Positions 39,052 to 41,286 of a stretch of 41,286 nucleotides of DNA are shown in pieces. Source of the DNA: a virus; IMG/VR virus record IMGVR_UViG_3300047462_000747, positions 1-41,286 of that record; one strand, 5' to 3'. Numbering within the stretch: position 1 is the stretch's first letter; each line of letters starts with the position of its first letter. Position numbers and translations under genes: made by a program. A model generated the notes under the pieces. It made no database searches, was not told the origin of the DNA, and was given only the letters and a program-made list of their open reading frames with translations.

Positions 39052-40024
39052 GTCGCTCCGCATTTGCTTCATGTATCAGGCTCCTCAGACTGATATTCCA
39101 CCGATTCGCCTCGTCCTTGATCTTTTCCAACGCTTCAAACACTTCCACCAATTGCGCCATGCTATAGTGCGCGGTCATTGTTTTACCGCTATGCCAAAGA
39201 ATTGCATCCTGCGTACGATCAGATGCCCCCGCCTCACGCAAACGCAAACGCAGTCCTACGGTATGACGCAAGTCGTGGACATGTAAATCACCCGGCCCTG
39301 CCTTTTTGCGTGCGTTCTGCCACGCAGTATTGTTCATGGTCTGGATCGGTCGATATGGCATCACTGGTGGACGATCTTTATTCTTGACACGCTCGCGGCG
39401 GTACGTAAAAACATGTGTTGCATGCTTACCCCGCTGACGCTCCGCGATCGATTGCGCAACCGAATTACACACCAGCACCATGTCAGTTTTCTTCGCGACT
39501 ACTCCTTTGACATGCGCCGCCGGCACAACAAATACCGATATACCCAATTGCCGAACCGGTATTTCCCAACTCCATTGTAGATTACACACCACGTCGTCTC
39601 GCACGCCAGTATTCAAATCGAACAATGCCATTTCCCCCAAATGATCCGGCAATAACGGCAGGAGCCGTCGTTGCTCATCCCACATGATTGGCCTTGGTGG
39701 TCGTTGATCTATCAAAGGCAATAACGTAATCATCGGGGTTTGCGCCAACCACGTCATGCCATTAGCATCACGCCAGTCGCGTGCAGCAAGGTTCAAGATT
39801 TTTCGTACCATTCCGAGGGAATGGTTGATTGTCTTGCACTTGCGCCCTTCTGCTTTTCGGGCTTCAACAAATGGCACGAGGGCATCGTTATATATTTGAT
39901 CCAACAACAGGTGCCCGATATATGGCATGACCGCTGCCAGATGAAAAATTTCAGACTCTAGAGATTTTTTCGCTTCTGCCCGTTCCAGATAATGCGTTGC
40001 CGCTTCCTCAAATGTTCTTGCCAA
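39047..40024 (-). pseudogene. Tyrosine recombinase (integrase) broken at both ends
   Basis: The frame carries the full catalytic domain: R142 (NTGVRDDVV), K173, H250-x-x-R253 (HDLRHT), H278 and Y287 (TAHYS), numbered from the TTG at 40024. The N-terminal core-binding part is present from RTFEEAATHYLERAEAKKSL, but the arm-binding domain (probably 50-70 residues) is missing because an IS3-family element abuts it at about 40025-40050; the TTG is not a natural start. At the C-terminus the Mu-like phage replaced the last 11 residues with a TGA that comes from the phage end (CGA CTG TGA). The lost tail is at 146-188. This was the integrase of the tRNA-Arg element. Confidence 0.9.
39052..39056. repeat. 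5-bp target-site duplication, right copy (GTCGC)
   Basis: Second copy of the direct repeat flanking the prophage; it lies within the integrase codons GAG CGA C. Confidence 0.88.
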
Positions 40025-40109
40025 CCGCTGTCCAACAACGTTGGACTGACCTTGCCCCCGAAAACCGAATCCCTTGCTGAAGGATTAAAATTCAGTCAAG
40101 GAGAGAAGC

Positions 40110-40403
40110 ATGTCACAACAGAAGCGAGCGAGTTATACGCTGGAATACAAGATCGAAGCGGTACGTTTGGTGCGTAGCGGGCAAAGCATAGCAGCAGTAT
40201 CGAAGACACTGGGGATTGCCGATCAAACGCTACACAACTGGATCAAGGCAGACGACAAAGGCAAGCTGACAGGCAGCGCCAGCAAGCCTGTGAGCGAAGA
40301 ATAGATGGAAATCAGCCGTCTGCGCGCCGAATTGGCGCGGGTCAAGATGGAGCGCGACATTCTAAAAAAAGCGACGGCGTACTTCGCCAAGGAATCGACG
40401 TGA
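40110..40403 (+). pseudogene. IS3 orfA with premature stop
   Basis: It starts MSQQKRASYTLEYKIEAVRL with a helix-turn-helix (QSIAAVSKTLGIADQTLHNW) and has GGAG before the ATG. A TAG at 40302-40304 interrupts the frame after VSEE; the next codons continue the family sequence (MEISRLRAELARVKMERDIL, then KKATAYFAKEST) to TGA at 40401-40403. The TAG probably replaced CAG. The leucine-zipper half is therefore lost from the product. An A7G slippery tract is at 40364-40371. Confidence 0.85.
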
Positions 40404-41286
40404 AGTACGCATGGGTATTGCACAACAAGGAGCATTGGCCGGTATCCTTGCAATGCGAAGTGCTGGGCGTCAGCCCAAGCGGCTATCATGAGCATTTCGC
40501 CAGACGCGCCTCGCCGCAACAACGCAAGCATCTGAGCGACGATGCACTGCTGGTGCATATCAAGGCTATCCACGCTCAATCGAAGGCAGAATACGGGTGG
40601 CCGAGGGTATGGAAAGAACCGTTGATCCGGGGTATTCCGGTTGGCAAGGAACGCGTTCGCAAGCTGATGCAACTGCACGGCATCAAGGCACGTAGCAAAC
40701 GCAAGTACAAGGCGACGACGAACTCCAATCACAGCCTGCCGATTGCACCGAACCTGCTGGATCGGCAATTCGCTGTTACGCAGCCAAATCGTGTCTGGAG
40801 CAGCGACATCACCTATATCGCCACCGACGAGGGTTGGCTTTATCTGGTGGTGATCCTGGATTTATTCAGCCGTCAGATCGTTGGCTGGTCGATGAAGCCG
40901 CACATGAAGACCGATCTGGTTGCCGATGCGCTACGCATGGCCTGGTTCCGACGTCATCCTGAGCCTGGACTAATCTTCCACTCGGATCGGGTAGCCAGTA
41001 TTGCAGCCACGAATTCCGCGCTGTGCTACAAGGTTACGGCATGCAATCCTCGATGAGCCGCAAAGGCGACTGCTGGGACAATGCGCCTACGGAAAGCTTG
41101 TGGGGCTCCCTGAAGGTGGCGCGCATCCATGGCAGGCGCTTTGAAACACGTCGGCAGGCCATGGATGAAGTCATTGATTGGCTGGTGTTCTATAACCATC
41201 GTCGGCTACACTCGACATTGGGTTACGTCAGTCCCATGAAGTTTGAAGCAAATTGGATTGCCAGTCAGTCCCGACAGGCAGCTTAA
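40400..41286 (+). pseudogene. IS3 orfB transposase with frameshift
   Basis: The DDE transposase part. Codons from 40400 give HTH_21-type sequence, then WSSDITYIATDEGW (first Asp) and FHSDR (second Asp). One base is missing between 40989 and 40990 (GATCGGGTAGC where the family has GATCGCGGTAGC), which diverts the frame to a stop at 41056. In the other frame the sequence resumes as GSQYCSHEFRAVLQGYG and contains the catalytic Glu in TESLWGSLKV, ending at TAA 41284-41286. No functional product is expected. Confidence 0.9.

Larger units (their letters stand above)
40030..41286 (+). mobile_element. IS3-family insertion sequence, partial in window
   Basis: It carries an orfA/orfB pair with an A7G slippage tract and a DDE orfB. 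The left boundary is between about 40025 and 40050, where the integrase frame ends; a perfect inverted repeat GTCCAAC-AAC-GTTGGAC lies at 40030-40046 and TGACCTTGCCCCCG follows. The right terminus is beyond the window. Both genes carry lesions, so the copy cannot move on its own. Confidence 0.85.

Noticed and set aside
1-41286. CRISPR array or rRNA genes
   Set aside because: No regularly spaced direct repeats of 25-40 bases and no rRNA-like segments were seen.

Overview
The window holds an apparently complete Mu-like transposable prophage (189-39051, 38,863 bp) lying inside the integrase gene of a second mobile element. Almost all phage genes are on the minus strand, so the phage left (early) end is at the right of the window. 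The termini can be read directly: the two ends begin 5'-TGT in inverted orientation, carry matching TTYTGCAC motifs at the same distance from the tip, and are flanked by the 5-bp direct repeat GTCGC (184-188 and 39052-39056). Removing the phage and one repeat copy restores the reading frame of the tyrosine recombinase. The head genes are Mu type (gp27, gp28, gp29, F, G, I/Z, T, gp35, gp36), but the tail has a tape measure, a tube protein and a frameshifted chaperone and no contractile sheath, as in the transposable siphoviruses (B3/D3112-like). Gene content and base use suggest a betaproteobacterial host, possibly Oxalobacteraceae or Burkholderiales; this is inference.

Layout from the phage left end (right side of the window) inward: Mu-type repressor (38150-38578, plus strand); an operator-rich control region with the early promoter; ner; a 50-aa small gene; transposase A; target-selection ATPase B; early and middle accessory genes including an HU homologue, GemA-like and Mor-like proteins (29760-34348); lysis genes with endolysin, holin-like and lipoprotein-like products, plus a patatin-like phospholipase and a DksA/TraR zinc finger (27144-29685); DNA packaging and head genes (21041-26777); a cargo block on the opposite strand (about 17400-21040); protease/scaffold, major capsid, connector and tail genes (2832-17302); receptor-binding genes (1182-2832); and a D12-class adenine methylase ending 50 bp from the phage right end.

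The cargo block separates G from I and is transcribed against the late operon. It contains a 444-aa polymorphic-toxin-like protein (glycine-rich membrane-type N-terminus, PD-(D/E)XK nuclease-like C-terminus), an overlapping candidate immunity gene, two unrecognised small genes, and the 3' end of a group II intron (HNH remnant, domains V and VI).

Outside the phage, the left edge holds the 3' half of a tRNA-Arg(ACG), an attachment-site duplication, next to the severed 3' end of the integrase gene. The right edge holds the rest of that integrase, whose 5' end is cut off by an IS3-family element. The IS transposase is itself broken by a nonsense codon in orfA and a 1-base deletion in orfB. The result is a three-layer nest: tRNA element, then Mu-like phage and IS3 copy inserted in its integrase.

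Other signals: a consensus A AAA AAC frameshift site joins the two tail chaperone frames; an internal in-frame start makes a scaffold from the protease gene; repeats of AAGYGTTCC cover the repressor/early control region, two of them inside the spacer of a near-consensus promoter; and the heptamer CGTTAAA/TTTAACG occurs about 36 times across the phage, far above expectation.
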